41,864 bases of DNA from QQVM01 sp035341855 (GCA_035341855.1 DAOQWA010000027.1:1-41864), one strand, 5' to 3'. Positions 26,572-33,803 are shown, counted from the stretch's first letter. Program-made: numbers and translations. Notes: generated by a model from the sequence alone, not told the origin.

Positions 26572-27759
26572 TTACTTAATGATCTCAGTCACCTGACCGG
26601 CACCAACAGTACGTCCACCTTCACGAATCGCGAAACGAAGACCTTTGTCCATTGCAACCGGCTGGATCAATTCAACAGTGATAGTTACGTTGTCACCGGG
26701 CATTACCATTTCACGTCCTTCAGGAAGTGTGATTTCACCTGTAACATCTGTGGTACGCAGATAGAATTGAGGACGATATTTATTATGGAATGGCGTGTGA
26801 CGACCACCCTCTTCTTTCTTCAACACATAAATCTCAGCTTTGAACTGAGTGTGCGGAGTAATTGAACCCGGTTTTGCGACAACCATACCACGACGGATAT
26901 CAGTCTTCTCAATACCACGAAGAAGCAAACCTACGTTATCACCAGCTTCACCACGATCAAGGATCTTACGGAACATTTCTACTCCGGTAACAACAGATTT
27001 CAATGATTTCTCCTGCATACCGATTATCTCAACCTCTTCTCCTGAATTGATGACACCACGCTCGATACGTCCTGTCGCAACTGTACCACGACCGGTGATC
27101 GAGAATACATCTTCAACAGGCATAAGGAATGGCTTGTCAACTTCACGTGGAGGAATCGGAATATATGAGTCAACAGCATCCATCAATTGAACGATAGACT
27201 CTACCCACTTAGCATCAGCATTCAATCCACCTAAGGCAGATCCACGGATGATTGGAGTATTGTTACCATCAAATTCGTAGAAGCTTAATAACTCACGGAT
27301 CTCCATCTCAACTAGGTCAAGAAGTTCCGGATCGTCTACCATATCCACTTTATTCATGAATACAACTATCTTAGGAACGCCAACCTGACGTGCAAGAAGG
27401 ATGTGTTCACGAGTCTGAGGCATCGGACCATCTGTGGCAGCAACAACAAGGATAGCACCATCCATCTGAGCAGCACCTGTAACCATGTTCTTTACATAGT
27501 CAGCGTGACCCGGACAGTCAACGTGAGCATAGTGACGATTTTCCGTCTGATACTCAACGTGAGATGTGTTAATTGTAATACCGCGCTCTTTTTCTTCCGG
27601 AGCGTTGTCGATTGAATCGAATGAACGTAATTCAGCAAAACCCTTTCCGGCTAACACAGTTGTAATTGCTGCTGTAAGGGTTGTTTTACCGTGGTCTACG
27701 TGACCAATCGTTCCAATATTCACGTGTGGTTTGGAACGGTCAAATTTTTCTTTTGCCAT
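26572..27759 (-). CDS. tuf: Elongation factor Tu
   Basis: The 395-residue GTPase shows the P-loop GHVDHGKTTLTAAI, switch II DCPGHADYVKNM, NKVDMVDD for guanine specificity and GSALGGLNAD. The second and third beta-barrel domains are complete, ending in the typical RFAIREGGRTVGAGQVTEI. It delivers aminoacyl-tRNA to the ribosome. It lies among tRNA genes: tRNA-Trp on its 3' side, and four tRNAs and a tRNA-like element on its 5' side. It could be co-transcribed with them, or use the -7 box at 28062-28069. Confidence 0.98.
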   Translation of the reverse strand: MAKEKFDRSKPHVNIGTIGHVDHGKTTLTAAITTVLAGKGFAELRSFDSIDNAPEEKERGITINTSHVEYQTENRHYAHVDCPGHADYVKNMVTGAAQMDGAILVVAATDGPMPQTREHILLARQVGVPKIVVFMNKVDMVDDPELLDLVEMEIRELLSFYEFDGNNTPIIRGSALGGLNADAKWVESIVQLMDAVDSYIPIPPREVDKPFLMPVEDVFSITGRGTVATGRIERGVINSGEEVEIIGMQEKSLKSVVTGVEMFRKILDRGEAGDNVGLLLRGIEKTDIRRGMVVAKPGSITPHTQFKAEIYVLKKEEGGRHTPFHNKYRPQFYLRTTDVTGEITLPEGREMVMPGDNVTITVELIQPVAMDKGLRFAIREGGRTVGAGQVTEIIK

Positions 27760-27857
27760 GGCAATGGTTTTATTAGATGTTAATTATTCAGTTTATGTAA
27801 TTTGTTACAATAGACGAAACAAGGATGAGGGAAGCTCTGATTCCTTTATTTCGTTTG

Positions 27858-27932
27858 AGCGAATGATCGGATTCGAACCGATAATAATCCTCTCCGGAGA
27901 AAGAATTGCTTCTGCCATGAAGCTGCATTTGC
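27858..27932 (-). other. tRNA-like element with abnormal anticodon arm (possible pseudo-tRNA)
   Basis: The 75-nt segment folds on the minus strand like a tRNA. The acceptor GCAAATG pairs with CATTCGC apart from one A-C mismatch. The D-stem is GCTT/AAGC around CATGGCAG. The T-arm is a perfect ATCGG-TTCGAAT-CCGAT with the canonical T-loop, and the discriminator position is T. The middle arm is wrong: instead of a 5-bp stem and 7-nt loop it gives a 7-bp stem (two G-T pairs) with a 6-nt loop CTCCGG, or a 5-bp stem with a 10-nt loop. No anticodon can be assigned. Its D-stem closes with T-A where the neighbouring tRNAs have C-G, a compensated change. It lies 98 bp upstream of tuf. It could be a decayed tRNA or an RNase P/RNase Z processing signal. 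Confidence 0.5.
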
Positions 27933-28061
27933 TAATTTCACTGACAAGAATGTACTATCCTTGTTACTTTATATTTCCAACCGGAGACAAATACCGGTTC
28001 TGAAAACTCATATAACATGCCTCTTCTTCATGAGACATTTGTGTCAGCAATTTGATCCAAT

Positions 28062-28069
28062 CAAAGTTA
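28062..28069 (-). promoter_or_regulatory. -7-like box upstream of tuf
   Basis: TAACTTTG on the minus strand matches TAnnTTTG exactly and lies 46 bp after tRNA-Thr(GGT), about 300 bp before tuf. No clear TTG is seen 17-23 bp upstream, so it may be fortuitous. If real, it makes a tuf transcript with a long leader that includes the tRNA-like element. Confidence 0.3.
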
Positions 28070-28114
28070 CTCCTTGATGAAGTAAAATTGAATTCGGAAT
28101 TTCCCGATCAGATG

Positions 28115-28187
28115 AGCCAATGACCAGGATCGAACTGGTGACCTCATCCTTACCATGGATGTGCTCTACCGACTGAGCTACATTGGC
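28115..28187 (-). tRNA. tRNA-Thr (anticodon GGT)
   Basis: Acceptor GCCAATG/CATTGGC, D-arm GCTC/GAGC, anticodon stem CATCC/GGATG with loop ATGGTAA giving anticodon GGT, T-loop TTCGATC in the stem ACCAG/CTGGT, and discriminator T. No CCA is encoded. It is the last canonical tRNA before tuf. Confidence 0.96.
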
Positions 28188-28256
28188 CAATAGTTCGTGA
28201 TACTAGAGGATATGCTATTATTAATTTCTGCTATTTCAACGAACGTTATTCAATCG

Positions 28257-28329
28257 AGCGGAAGACCGGGCTCGAACCGGCCACCCTCAGCTTGGAAGGC
28301 TGATGCTCTACCAAATGAGCTACTTCCGC
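28257..28329 (-). tRNA. tRNA-Gly (anticodon TCC)
   Basis: Acceptor GCGGAAG/CTTCCGC, D-arm GCTC/GAGC, anticodon stem TCAGC/GCTGA with loop CTTCCAA (anticodon TCC), T-stem GCCGG/CCGGT-type around TTCGAGC, and discriminator T. No CCA is encoded. Confidence 0.96.
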
Positions 28330-28413
28330 TTTTGTTCCTTTATATTGAATCCTAATTTTAAAATCTTGATCTTATTGATTTTATATAGATATACAATATG
28401 CAAAACCTTTGAG

Positions 28414-28494
28414 TGGGGAGAGAAGGATTCGAACCTTCGAAGCTTTCGCAACGGATTTACAGTCCGTCCCATTTGGCCACTCTGGTATCTCCCC
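28414..28494 (-). tRNA. tRNA-Tyr (anticodon GTA)
   Basis: Acceptor GGGGAGA/TCTCCCC, anticodon stem ACGGA/TCCGT with loop CTGTAAA (anticodon GTA), a long class II variable arm (about TGCGAAAGCTTC) and a T-arm GAAGG-TTCGAAT-CCTTC. The discriminator is A, as expected for tyrosine. Confidence 0.96.
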
Positions 28495-28526
28495 TTCCCG
28501 ATATCAACTAATTTATCACGAACTTG

Positions 28527-28600
28527 AGCCGATGGAGGGATTCGAACCCCCGACCCACTGATTACAAATCAGTAGCTCTGGCCAACTGAGCTACATCGGC
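28527..28600 (-). tRNA. tRNA-Thr (anticodon TGT)
   Basis: Acceptor GCCGATG/CATCGGC, D-arm GCTC/GAGC with a longer D-loop (AGTTGGCCA), anticodon stem ACTGA/TCAGT with loop TTTGTAA (anticodon TGT), T-loop TTCGAAT and discriminator T. It is the promoter-proximal gene of the tRNA cluster. Confidence 0.96.
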
Positions 28601-28648
28601 TTTTTTGTTCGAATTTCAACGAACGCACTACCCTCAAAAAAGGGATTG

Positions 28649-28679
28649 CAAATGTAGAAAAGCGATTTGTAATTGCCAA
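28649..28679 (-). promoter_or_regulatory. Strong promoter of the tRNA-tuf-secE-nusG-rpl-rpo block
   Basis: On the minus strand TTG (28677-28679), a 20-bp spacer and TACATTTG (28649-28656) match the Bacteroidota housekeeping consensus. Transcription would begin about 42 bp before tRNA-Thr(TGT). It is the only near-consensus promoter between the upstream terminator (28712-28741) and the tRNA cluster, so it is the natural start of the whole block. Confidence 0.75.
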
Positions 28680-28711
28680 TTATTTAAAAAAATAAATTTT
28701 TCAGCGAAAGG

Positions 28712-28741
28712 AATAAAAAAAGCTCCATTTCAAGGAGCTTT
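28712..28741 (-). terminator. Terminator after the 55-aa basic protein gene
   Basis: AAAGCTCC (28719-28726) pairs with GGAGCTTT (28734-28741) around a 7-nt loop. On the minus strand the stem is followed by TTTTATTCC, a T-run that merges with the stem. It separates the small gene upstream from the tRNA-tuf block. Confidence 0.75.
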
Positions 28742-28776
28742 AGCAATTATTAAGAGTGTTTTGATGTACTGTGGTA

Positions 28777-28944
28777 TTAATCAATGACTTTAGCAAGCGG
28801 ATAGCGTTTTTTCCACATTTTAAAAGCAGCCATACTATGAACTACCATCAATGTTTTGTGATCCAACTGAACCTTGATCCTGGTTGCAGAATCTCGGATT
28901 GGCTCTTTTACAATTTTTGCCTTCTTTTTAGGGCGACGTACCAT
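28777..28944 (-). CDS. Small basic protein of unknown function (55 aa)
   Basis: The ATG at 28944 opens a 55-codon frame. The product begins MVRRPKKKAKIVKEP, then RDSATRIKVQLDHKTLMVVH, and ends FKMWKKRYPLAKVID. It is strongly basic, with a lysine-rich N-terminus followed by one predicted strand-helix unit; there is no signal peptide or membrane segment. Support for a real gene comes from a terminator 36 bp after the stop codon, a coherent charged composition and its place right before the tRNA-tuf block. I do not recognise the family. A nucleic-acid- or ribosome-associated role is plausible from charge and context only. Confidence 0.65.
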   Translation of the reverse strand: MVRRPKKKAKIVKEPIRDSATRIKVQLDHKTLMVVHSMAAFKMWKKRYPLAKVID

Positions 28945-29349
28945 AACTTAATTTATAAACTTGTGAACTGTGCTATCGGGAACAAGAAAGGAACATTAAA
29001 TGTTTTAAGAATGAAGAAACAATTATTGTACCAGGCTATCCGTATTTTGTCTAAAGTCTGAAATAACCTCAATTATTAACAAAATCATTTAAACATTTGC
29101 TGTCCAAAGAAACGATAATTGGTGGAATATAATTCGTTAAGAGAAGTTAATTTTAAAAAAAGTTTAAACCATCAGAAAAAACAGAAAAAAGCCCCTTTTA
29201 ACCTGAAATTTATAGACATGTCACATTGGAACCTGAGGAAATTATACATCCTGAGAAGGTGACAAGGTGACAAAGTAAAAGACGATATTAATAAGCCGGT
29301 TACCGGTTTGGCACTTGATCAAGTACCTAATTTAGACTAAAAGGTAGGT
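28945..29349 (-). other. Gene-free stretch between gap and the 55-aa gene
   Basis: About 400 bp of A-rich DNA with no supportable gene on either strand. It holds an 18-bp near-perfect palindrome at 29310-29327 (GGCACTTGATCAAGTACC, core ACTTGATCAAGT), a CCGGT/ACCGG inverted repeat at about 29295-29306, and a tandem AGGTGACA repeat near 29256-29271. The two inverted repeats lie within 60 bp of the gap stop codon and may be its 3' end, although no T-run follows. The promoter of the 55-aa gene should lie near its left end, but I see no clear box. Confidence 0.5.
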
Positions 29350-30354
29350 TTATGACCGGTGCATTTTTTCGACTAAATCTGCAAGACGGTGACTATACCC
29401 CATTTCATTGTCATACCACCCTACAATTTTTACCATTTTGCCCAATACGGTAGTAAGTTCAGAATCAAATATGCATGATGCTGACGAACCGATGATGTCA
29501 ACGGAGACAATAGGATCTTCTGTGTACTCAAGTATGCCTTTCATTCCGCTTTCGGAAGCAAGCTTAAACGCCGCATTTATCTCTTGTTCGCTTGCCTCCA
29601 CTTTTAAAACGCAGGTTATATCTGTCAAAGACCCATCCGGCGATGGGACACGGATTCCGGCTCCGCCCAATTTACCACTTAGATGTGGCAATACTTCACC
29701 TAAAGCCTTCGCAGCACCGGTGGTTGTTGGAATTATCGAAATTGCAGCAGCACGAGCCCGTCTTAAATCTTTGTGAGGTGCATCATGAATGTTTTGATCT
29801 CCTGTATACGAATGTACAGTGGTCACGAAAGCTTTTTCAATTCCCCACCTGTCATCAAGTATCTTTAGCATTGGAGCTGCATTGTTAGTTGTGCACGAAG
29901 CGTTTGAAACGATTGTATCTTCCGAATCAAGGTCTTCGGAATTTACACCCAAAACAATTGTTTTGACCTTCTCTTTTCCTTTGGCAGGAGCAGATAAAAC
30001 AACTTTCCTGGCACCGGCTTTTTGATGAAGTTGTGCACCCGACAGATCAGTAAACTTACCCGTGCATTCAAGAACAACATCAATGTTTAAATCTTTCCAA
30101 GGCAATTTTGCCGGATCCTTTTCAGAGAGACTCAAAATCGATGTGCCATTCACCAGCAACATCTTTTCTGTTGACTTTATCTCACCCTTAAATCGGCCAT
30201 GGATTGAATCATATTTAAATAAATGAGCCAGCGTATTATTATCCGTGAGATCATTTATTGCTATTATCTCAATATTTTTCCTGGCTAATAATACTCTGGT
30301 TGTCATTCTCCCAATTCGACCAAATCCATTAATAGCAACTCGTATCTTTGACAT
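29350..30354 (-). CDS. gap: Glyceraldehyde-3-phosphate dehydrogenase, type I
   Basis: The 334-residue enzyme has the Rossmann motif INGFGRIGR at 8-16, Asp35 after AIN (which favours NAD over NADP), the active-site Cys154 in SNASCTTN, His181 in VHSYTGDQN, the phosphate-site PTTTGAAKA and the C-terminal WYDNEMGYSHR. It oxidises glyceraldehyde 3-phosphate to 1,3-bisphosphoglycerate in glycolysis and runs backwards in gluconeogenesis. It is probably transcribed alone: lipA lies 87 bp upstream on the same strand and no glycolytic neighbour is present. Confidence 0.96.
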   Translation of the reverse strand: MSKIRVAINGFGRIGRMTTRVLLARKNIEIIAINDLTDNNTLAHLFKYDSIHGRFKGEIKSTEKMLLVNGTSILSLSEKDPAKLPWKDLNIDVVLECTGKFTDLSGAQLHQKAGARKVVLSAPAKGKEKVKTIVLGVNSEDLDSEDTIVSNASCTTNNAAPMLKILDDRWGIEKAFVTTVHSYTGDQNIHDAPHKDLRRARAAAISIIPTTTGAAKALGEVLPHLSGKLGGAGIRVPSPDGSLTDITCVLKVEASEQEINAAFKLASESGMKGILEYTEDPIVSVDIIGSSASCIFDSELTTVLGKMVKIVGWYDNEMGYSHRLADLVEKMHRS

Positions 30355-30441
30355 ATAATATTTATAAAATGAAACGTAAACTATTTTACTTGTTTAACAT
30401 TTATCTCTCATGAAAATTGAAGCTCAATTAAAAGAACCATT

Positions 30442-31314
30442 TTATCCCAAATGTTTTTCAGCATGATAACTTGATCGTACCAAGGGACCACTTTCAACGT
30501 ACCTGAAACCAAGCTCTAATCCTATCTCCTTTAGTTCTGCGAATAGTTCAGGATGGATAAACTCAGCTACTGATAAGTGATCTTTTGTCGGTTGTAAATA
30601 CTGTCCTAATGTAAGGATTGAAACATTTGATGCCCTGAGATCTTTCATAGACTCGATTATTTCATCCTTGGTTTCACCTAATCCTAACATGATCCCTGAC
30701 TTTGTTGCCACACCTGAATTACTAATTCTCTTAAGTGCTTCAAGGCTCCTGTCATACTTGGCTTGGATTCGGACTTGCTTCGTCAGGCGCCTTACTGTTT
30801 CAAGATTATGTGAAATAACTTCGGGTCGTTCATCAACCACTCTTTGCAAGTTATCCCAAACTCCTTGAAAATCCGGAATTAATGTTTCCATGGTTGTCCC
30901 GGGTGAGAATTCACGAATCTTTCGGATTGTCTCAACCCATATCAGAGATCCACCATCTTTCAGGTCGTCACGATCTACAGAGGTGATCACACAGTGTTTG
31001 ATGCCCATGAGTTTTACTGATTTTGCCACACGTAGCGGCTCAAATGGGTCAACAGCTTCAGGTTTTCCGGTTGCTACACTGCAAAAACCACAACTTCTGG
31101 TACACACATTACCAAGTATCATAAATGTTGCAGTCCCGGCGCCCCAGCATTCACCCATGTTAGGGCAATTACCGCTTTGGCAAATTGTGTGTAGTTTATG
31201 CTCACTAACAATTTCCCGAACCTTAGCATATTCCTTTCCTGTTGGAAGCTTTACTTTCAGCCAATCCGGTTTTCTGTTTTGCGAATGCAATTTTTCTTCT
31301 GTTAGACGATCCAA
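30442..31314 (-). CDS. lipA: Lipoyl synthase
   Basis: The 290-residue radical-SAM enzyme has both 4Fe-4S sites: auxiliary cysteines C45, C50 and C56 in CQSGNCPNMGEC, and radical-SAM cysteines C71, C75 and C78 in CTRSCGFC. The conserved C-terminal serine region VRSSYHAEKH, which ligates the auxiliary cluster, is also present. It inserts two sulfur atoms into protein-bound octanoyl groups to make lipoate for dehydrogenase complexes. The start is TTG 31314; the frame is closed by TAA a few codons upstream and contains no ATG before the conserved RKPDWLKVKLP segment. No lipB is adjacent. Confidence 0.95.
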   Translation of the reverse strand: MDRLTEEKLHSQNRKPDWLKVKLPTGKEYAKVREIVSEHKLHTICQSGNCPNMGECWGAGTATFMILGNVCTRSCGFCSVATGKPEAVDPFEPLRVAKSVKLMGIKHCVITSVDRDDLKDGGSLIWVETIRKIREFSPGTTMETLIPDFQGVWDNLQRVVDERPEVISHNLETVRRLTKQVRIQAKYDRSLEALKRISNSGVATKSGIMLGLGETKDEIIESMKDLRASNVSILTLGQYLQPTKDHLSVAEFIHPELFAELKEIGLELGFRYVESGPLVRSSYHAEKHLG

Positions 31315-31395
31315 ATCTTTTGGTCTGTTTTGTGATTATAAATTGAGTGAAATATAAATGATGCGTCAATCCGACTATTCCCTTTCATACAAAAG

Positions 31396-32163
31396 CTACC
31401 ACTTTGCTCCCCACAAAAGTGTGATATAAAAGTTCACATACAGATTTTCGTTCTTATTGTAGGCCATGATAGGAATGGCCTTGGGGAAATAATCCAGGGT
31501 AACACCGGTTTCTAAGGCTGTAACTTTATGTTGCCACATAGAATACTCGAACGACATTGCAAACTTGGCATAGATACCAGGATGAAATTTCATCTGATCG
31601 AAGCCTTGGAAGTAGGGTCCGGGACCATAAATATTCTCTACAGATTGCATGAGAGGATCGTCGGGGTTATATTGTTGCACATCTACAACTTTAAACAGTG
31701 AATCAAATTGCGAATCAAGAAGTACTTCCAGATATACCGGCTTTGTCATGCCTAAATTGCCACCAAAATAATAATTGAATCGAACCTCTACCCCACTTCT
31801 TTCTCCTTTTCCAAACATAATATTCTGCATGCCGTAACCGGCCCGAAGCATGTAAACATAATTAATCTTGCCAAAGAAGAAAGGTCTTGAATCAGCGTAG
31901 TAAGGATTAGGTTGTTTATATTGCTTAGGATGTCTTAAAGAAACAAGGTCCATATCCAGCATGCGTTTCTTGTATCCGGTTCTATGCCATCCTCGTTTGA
32001 AAGATATTCCGAATCCGCCTGAATGCAATGTCAATCCGCCTTCAGCCTCATTTCTAAATAAAAGTGAAACTTCTTCATTTAACACCGATGACCTCAACGA
32101 ATCCTGTCCACTGATGTGGGAGGAGCAAGCAAAGAGAAAAAGAAATGCTAAAAGCTTTTTCAT
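31396..32163 (-). CDS. Exported protein of unknown function, probable outer-membrane beta-barrel
   Basis: The 255-residue product begins with a signal peptide (MKKLLAFLFLFACSSHISGQ) and continues as alternating amphipathic strands rich in aromatic and glycine residues (GGLTLHSGGFGISFKRGW, YVYMLRAGYGMQN, VEVRFNYYFGGNLGM). It ends in an aromatic strand, VNFYITLLWGAKW, as integral outer-membrane proteins do. I do not recognise a named family. The frame extends four codons further to a TTG at 32175, but ATG 32163 puts the signal peptide at the N-terminus. It lies 81 bp upstream of lipA on the same strand and could share its transcript. Confidence 0.75.
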   Translation of the reverse strand: MKKLLAFLFLFACSSHISGQDSLRSSVLNEEVSLLFRNEAEGGLTLHSGGFGISFKRGWHRTGYKKRMLDMDLVSLRHPKQYKQPNPYYADSRPFFFGKINYVYMLRAGYGMQNIMFGKGERSGVEVRFNYYFGGNLGMTKPVYLEVLLDSQFDSLFKVVDVQQYNPDDPLMQSVENIYGPGPYFQGFDQMKFHPGIYAKFAMSFEYSMWQHKVTALETGVTLDYFPKAIPIMAYNKNENLYVNFYITLLWGAKW

Positions 32164-32172
32164 AATTTCATA

Positions 32173-32180
32173 CAAAACTA
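32173..32180 (-). promoter_or_regulatory. -7-like box directly before the exported protein gene
   Basis: TAGTTTTG on the minus strand matches TAnnTTTG and lies 9 bp before ATG 32163, so the transcript would start almost at the start codon. No good -33 TTG is visible. Similar placements occur before hemE and the TetR gene. Confidence 0.35.
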
Positions 32181-32283
32181 AGAATTTTCCTCTTTATTCC
32201 ATTAGAATGAGAAAAGACTAATTATTAAACAACAATTATAAACATTAGTTTATCAAGATAAATCTATATCTAACTTAGAGGCC

Positions 32284-32694
32284 ATGGAAACGATGTACAC
32301 TATTTATAAAGGTAATCTAAGAACTGAATCGAAACATATGAAATCAGGTTCGACGGTCATTACTGATGCGCCGATCGATAATTTGGGCAAAGGAGAAGCT
32401 TTTTCACCGACCGACCTGCTTTGTGTTTCATTGGCAAGCTGCATGTCCACTTTGATGGGAATTGCAGCAAACTCTCATAATATTGAAATAGATGGAATGC
32501 GTCTCAGAATAGTCAAAAATATGGTTGGCAATCCCCGTAAAGTTGCAGGAGTAAAAATAGATGTGGATATGCCATTAAAAACTTACACCGAAAAAGAGCA
32601 GAAAATACTAGAAGTTGCAGCCAGAACTTGTCCGGTAGCATTGAGCCTTCACCCGGATCTTATTCAAGACTTCACTTTTCATTTCAAGAATTGA
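32284..32694 (+). CDS. OsmC/Ohr family peroxide-reducing protein
   Basis: The 136-residue protein has the OsmC fold signature: a central helix with FSPTDLLCVSLASCMSTLMG carrying the first redox cysteine (C53) and ARTCPVALSLHPD carrying the second (C116). In Ohr/OsmC enzymes this pair reduces organic hydroperoxides in the cytoplasm. An extra cysteine, C47, sits one helix turn before C53. The N-terminal glutamate and arginine positions that separate Ohr from YhfA-type members cannot be assigned with certainty. ATG 32284 is used; ATG 32293 would shorten it by three residues. It appears monocistronic. Confidence 0.85.
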   Translation: METMYTIYKGNLRTESKHMKSGSTVITDAPIDNLGKGEAFSPTDLLCVSLASCMSTLMGIAANSHNIEIDGMRLRIVKNMVGNPRKVAGVKIDVDMPLKTYTEKEQKILEVAARTCPVALSLHPDLIQDFTFHFKN

Positions 32695-32704
32695 CTATAA
32701 ACAA

Positions 32705-32731
32705 GAAAAGCGAACCGATTATCGATTCGCT
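32705..32731 (-). terminator. Candidate terminator of the 44-aa lipoprotein gene
   Basis: AGCGAACCGAT (32709-32719) pairs with ATCGATTCGCT (32721-32731) with one mismatch. On the minus strand the stem is followed by TTTTCTTGT. It lies between the convergent osmC-family and lipoprotein genes and could serve both. Confidence 0.5.
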
Positions 32732-32755
32732 AAATATTGAAGGCTAAGTAGCAGA

Positions 32756-32890
32756 TTAACTACGAATTTCTTTATTGTTTTTCGCCTTGTTCATGTCACC
32801 ATAAGCTGGACATTTCTCATGCGATTTGCACGAGGCAAAGAAGAGACTGATTACGGCTATAAAAGCACAAGTACGAAGGAGGTTTTTCAT
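32756..32890 (-). CDS. Small putative lipoprotein (44 aa)
   Basis: ATG 32890 opens a 44-codon frame whose product is a short type II signal peptide and little else: MKNLLRTCAFIAVISLFFAS ending in lipobox FFASC (Cys21), then KSHEKCPAYGDMNKAKNNKEIRS. The mature lipopeptide would be only about 24 residues, with a second cysteine in the CPAYG motif. The lipobox, the plausible start and a hairpin after the stop codon support a real gene. The family is not named to my knowledge; other Bacteroidota carry small lipoproteins with a CPAY motif, which is recollection and not checked. Confidence 0.6.
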   Translation of the reverse strand: MKNLLRTCAFIAVISLFFASCKSHEKCPAYGDMNKAKNNKEIRS

Positions 32891-33043
32891 CTTTTCTTGA
32901 TAGATTGTTAAGTTCTAAAAACGAAATAATATATTTTTTGTTGTATCCTTTTTAATAAAGCCTTGCAAAAATACATTTTTAGTCAAATTTGACAAGCCTA
33001 AGTTTTCAACATATTAACAGGTATCGATTTTATATTAAAAAGC

Positions 33044-33063
33044 TTCATTGCTTCGGCAATGAA
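33044..33063 (+). promoter_or_regulatory. Hairpin with TTCG tetraloop before ung
   Basis: TTCATTGC (33044-33051) and GCAATGAA (33056-33063) form a perfect 8-bp stem closed by C-TTCG-G, an especially stable RNA tetraloop. It ends 22 bp before ATG 33086. On the minus strand it is followed by GCTTTTTAA and would look like a terminator, but no minus-strand gene runs into it, so a leader element is equally possible. Confidence 0.5.
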
Positions 33064-33085
33064 ATACTCTTCTTAATTTCACAAA

Positions 33086-33766
33086 ATGATTGAAATTAGA
33101 CCTCAAATTGAGGAAAGTTGGAAAAAATTTCTGATTCAGGAGTTTTCATCTCCATATTTTATTGAACTAAAGAAGTTCCTGCTTGCCGAAAAGGCGGCGA
33201 AAAACCCGGTTTTCCCTGCAGGAAATAAAATATTCGATGCCTTTAACCTCACACCGATAGATAAGGTGAAGGTAGTGATATTGGGTCAAGATCCTTATCA
33301 TGGTCCCGGGCAAGCTCATGGGCTCAGCTTTTCTGTTCCTGAAGGAATTCCAATACCACCCTCGCTCAGAAATATTTTTAAAGAATTGTTTTCAGACCTT
33401 GGTCAGACAACACCACTCTCCGGAAATCTTAGCAAATGGGCAAGGCAAGGTGTGCTTCTTTTGAATGCTACGCTTACTGTTCGTGCAAATGAACCGGGTT
33501 CTCACCAAAACAGAGGATGGGAAAAATTCACTGATTCAGTGATTCAGAAAATATCTTCTGAGAAAATAAATATAGTTTTTCTGCTTTGGGGAAAATATGC
33601 ACAGGCAAAAGAAGTTTTAATAGATCCGGGACGACACCTCATTCTCAAAGCTGCACACCCCTCTCCCTTTGCTGCTGATCGCGGCTTCTTTGGATGTAAA
33701 CATTTTTCCAGAACCAACGAATACCTAGAAGAATGTGGAATAGAAAAAATTGACTGGAGTTTGTAG
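33086..33766 (+). CDS. ung: Uracil-DNA glycosylase, family 1
   Basis: The 226-residue enzyme has the catalytic-water motif GQDPYHG with its aspartate, the uracil-specificity segment LLLNATLTVRANEPGSHQNRGWE, LLWGKYAQ and the minor-groove loop HPSPFAADRGFFGC carrying the catalytic histidine. It removes uracil from DNA at the start of base-excision repair. The length and start agree with the family. A stable hairpin is located in its leader; the next gene on the strand, a BamA-like protein, starts 37 bp later. Confidence 0.96.
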   Translation: MIEIRPQIEESWKKFLIQEFSSPYFIELKKFLLAEKAAKNPVFPAGNKIFDAFNLTPIDKVKVVILGQDPYHGPGQAHGLSFSVPEGIPIPPSLRNIFKELFSDLGQTTPLSGNLSKWARQGVLLLNATLTVRANEPGSHQNRGWEKFTDSVIQKISSEKINIVFLLWGKYAQAKEVLIDPGRHLILKAAHPSPFAADRGFFGCKHFSRTNEYLEECGIEKIDWSL

Positions 33767-33803
33767 ATGAAAAAAGCTAGTAAGGCCTGATAAAAAAAAT
33801 AAC

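Noticed and set aside
26600..28600. Possible mobile element or integration site in the tRNA cluster
   Set aside because: No integrase, no attachment-site duplication and the canonical gene order is intact.
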